Assembly: GCA_002329485.1 (NCBI GenBank)
Contig: DCTZ01000015.1
Span: 1 to 12,909, forward strand
Length of the DNA stretch: 12,909 nt
From: Caryophanales bacterium UBA1427
Lineage (GTDB): Bacteria; Bacillota_I; Bacilli_A; ML615J-28; CAG-313
Direction of reading: 5' to 3'
In this document: in pieces, positions 12,522 through 12,909 of the stretch
Position numbering within the stretch: the first letter of the stretch is position 1
Layout: each line of letters begins with the position of its first letter
Position numbers and translations under genes: made by a program
The notes under the pieces: generated by a model
Database searches by the model: none
Told to the model about the DNA's origin: nothing
What the model saw: the letters and a program-made list of their open reading frames with translations, nothing else

Positions 12522-12909
12522 ATTTTCTGAAAAGGATTATTCCCAAAAGCATTAACCCGACCCCGATGACTTTACGCCACTCGAAAGGAATCTTTTCGGT
12601 TCCAAAGAATCCGAAAGCTTCGATAATTCCCGATGTCAGGAGTTGCGCGATTAAGATCAACATTGTCGCATAAATCGGTCCGAGTCCACCGATGCTTTTG
12701 ATTACCGTAAAGGTAATTAAAGCTCCGATTATTCCTCCGAGCAAATAAACTTTATTTTCCACGTCAAACACGCTTCCCAAGGAACCGTCTTTTTTCCCAA
12801 ACCAAATCAAAAGCGAGACCAAAAATGCGCTCAGATGAACCCAAGTATTCGTGGCCCACATGTTGGATGCTTCCATTACTTTGGTATTGAATACACCCTG
12901 AACACTCAT
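12520..12909 (-). CDS. DMT superfamily transporter, YdcZ/DUF606 type (5' end beyond window)
   Basis: At least 129 residues with about four membrane segments. DUF606 features: VQGVFNT near the N-terminus, TNTWVHLSAFLVSLLIWF, then VYLLGGIIGALITFTVIKSIGGLGPIYATMLILIAQLLTSGIIEAFGFFG and a final GVGLMLLGIILF segment. An ATG falls exactly on the window edge, but in this family the MSVQGVFNTK-like stretch is normally preceded by ten or more residues of the first membrane helix. The true start is therefore probably outside the window and the gene is partial here. DUF606 proteins are inner-membrane members of the drug/metabolite transporter superfamily with no agreed substrate. Its stop codon is inside the T-tract of the SemiSWEET terminator, and no separate minus-strand terminator is clear. 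Confidence 0.82.
   Translation of the reverse strand: MSVQGVFNTKVMEASNMWATNTWVHLSAFLVSLLIWFGKKDGSLGSVFDVENKVYLLGGIIGALITFTVIKSIGGLGPIYATMLILIAQLLTSGIIEAFGFFGTEKIPFEWRKVIGVGLMLLGIILFRK

Overview
The window reads like a chromosomal stretch of a low-to-moderate GC bacterium on the Bacillota side of the tree. Supporting signs are AGGAGG-type ribosome binding sites, TTGACA/TATAAT-type promoters (mostly with an extended -10), T-tailed hairpin terminators, and families typical of Bacilli and their wall-less relatives: CotF-like ferritin-fold protein, YwaF/TIGR02206, DUF2752 next to TM2, YdcZ/DUF606. Of the 16 genes called, 15 stop with TAA, one with TAG and none with TGA. That fits an Acholeplasma/Izemoplasma-like or Erysipelotrichia-like lineage, but it is inference; there is no rRNA or other marker gene here. 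I saw no tRNA, rRNA, CRISPR, transposase, phage gene or replication origin.

Layout. 34-1438 (minus): a GufA-type ZIP metal transporter and a CotF/ferritin-like four-helix protein, each with its own promoter. 1568-2588 (plus): a tiny TM2-like membrane protein starting at TTG, then a YwaF-type integral membrane protein. 2637-4403 (minus): a two-gene operon with a SLC13/ArsB/NhaD-type ion transporter and a free-methionine-(R)-sulfoxide reductase whose start abuts the transporter stop. 4641-5255 (plus): a Mn/Fe superoxide dismutase with an unusual second-sphere residue. 5295-6008 (minus): a YhhN/lysoplasmalogenase-like membrane protein. 6155-9357 (plus): a compact ABC-2 operon of one ATPase and two permeases with large extracytoplasmic domains. 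9549-11198 (plus): a membrane-bound EAL-domain c-di-GMP phosphodiesterase with a ruined GGDEF domain. 11262-11977 (minus): a coupled zinc-ribbon-TM2 and DUF2752 pair. 12137-12415 (plus): a SemiSWEET-like half transporter. 12520-12909 (minus): a DUF606/DMT transporter cut by the window edge.

Themes. The first 5 kb has a metal and oxidative-stress flavour: ZIP, a ferritin-fold protein with two ExxH motifs, a sulfoxide reductase and a superoxide dismutase. They are in separate transcription units, so this is at most a loose neighbourhood. The rest is mostly small membrane proteins and transporters. Gene order flips strand often, and all four convergent pairs are separated by very short gaps holding a terminator that touches or overlaps the neighbouring gene. 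Seven of ten candidate promoters carry TGnTATAAT or TGnTATGAT, so this genome appears to rely on extended -10 promoters with poor -35 boxes.

I did not find a clear previously undescribed multi-gene system. The points most worth a second look are the proline two residues before the Asp metal ligand of the superoxide dismutase, the possible three-helix RNA after the SemiSWEET gene, the duplicated ExxH motifs in the 'spore coat' protein, and the EAL protein with its unnamed membrane sensor.
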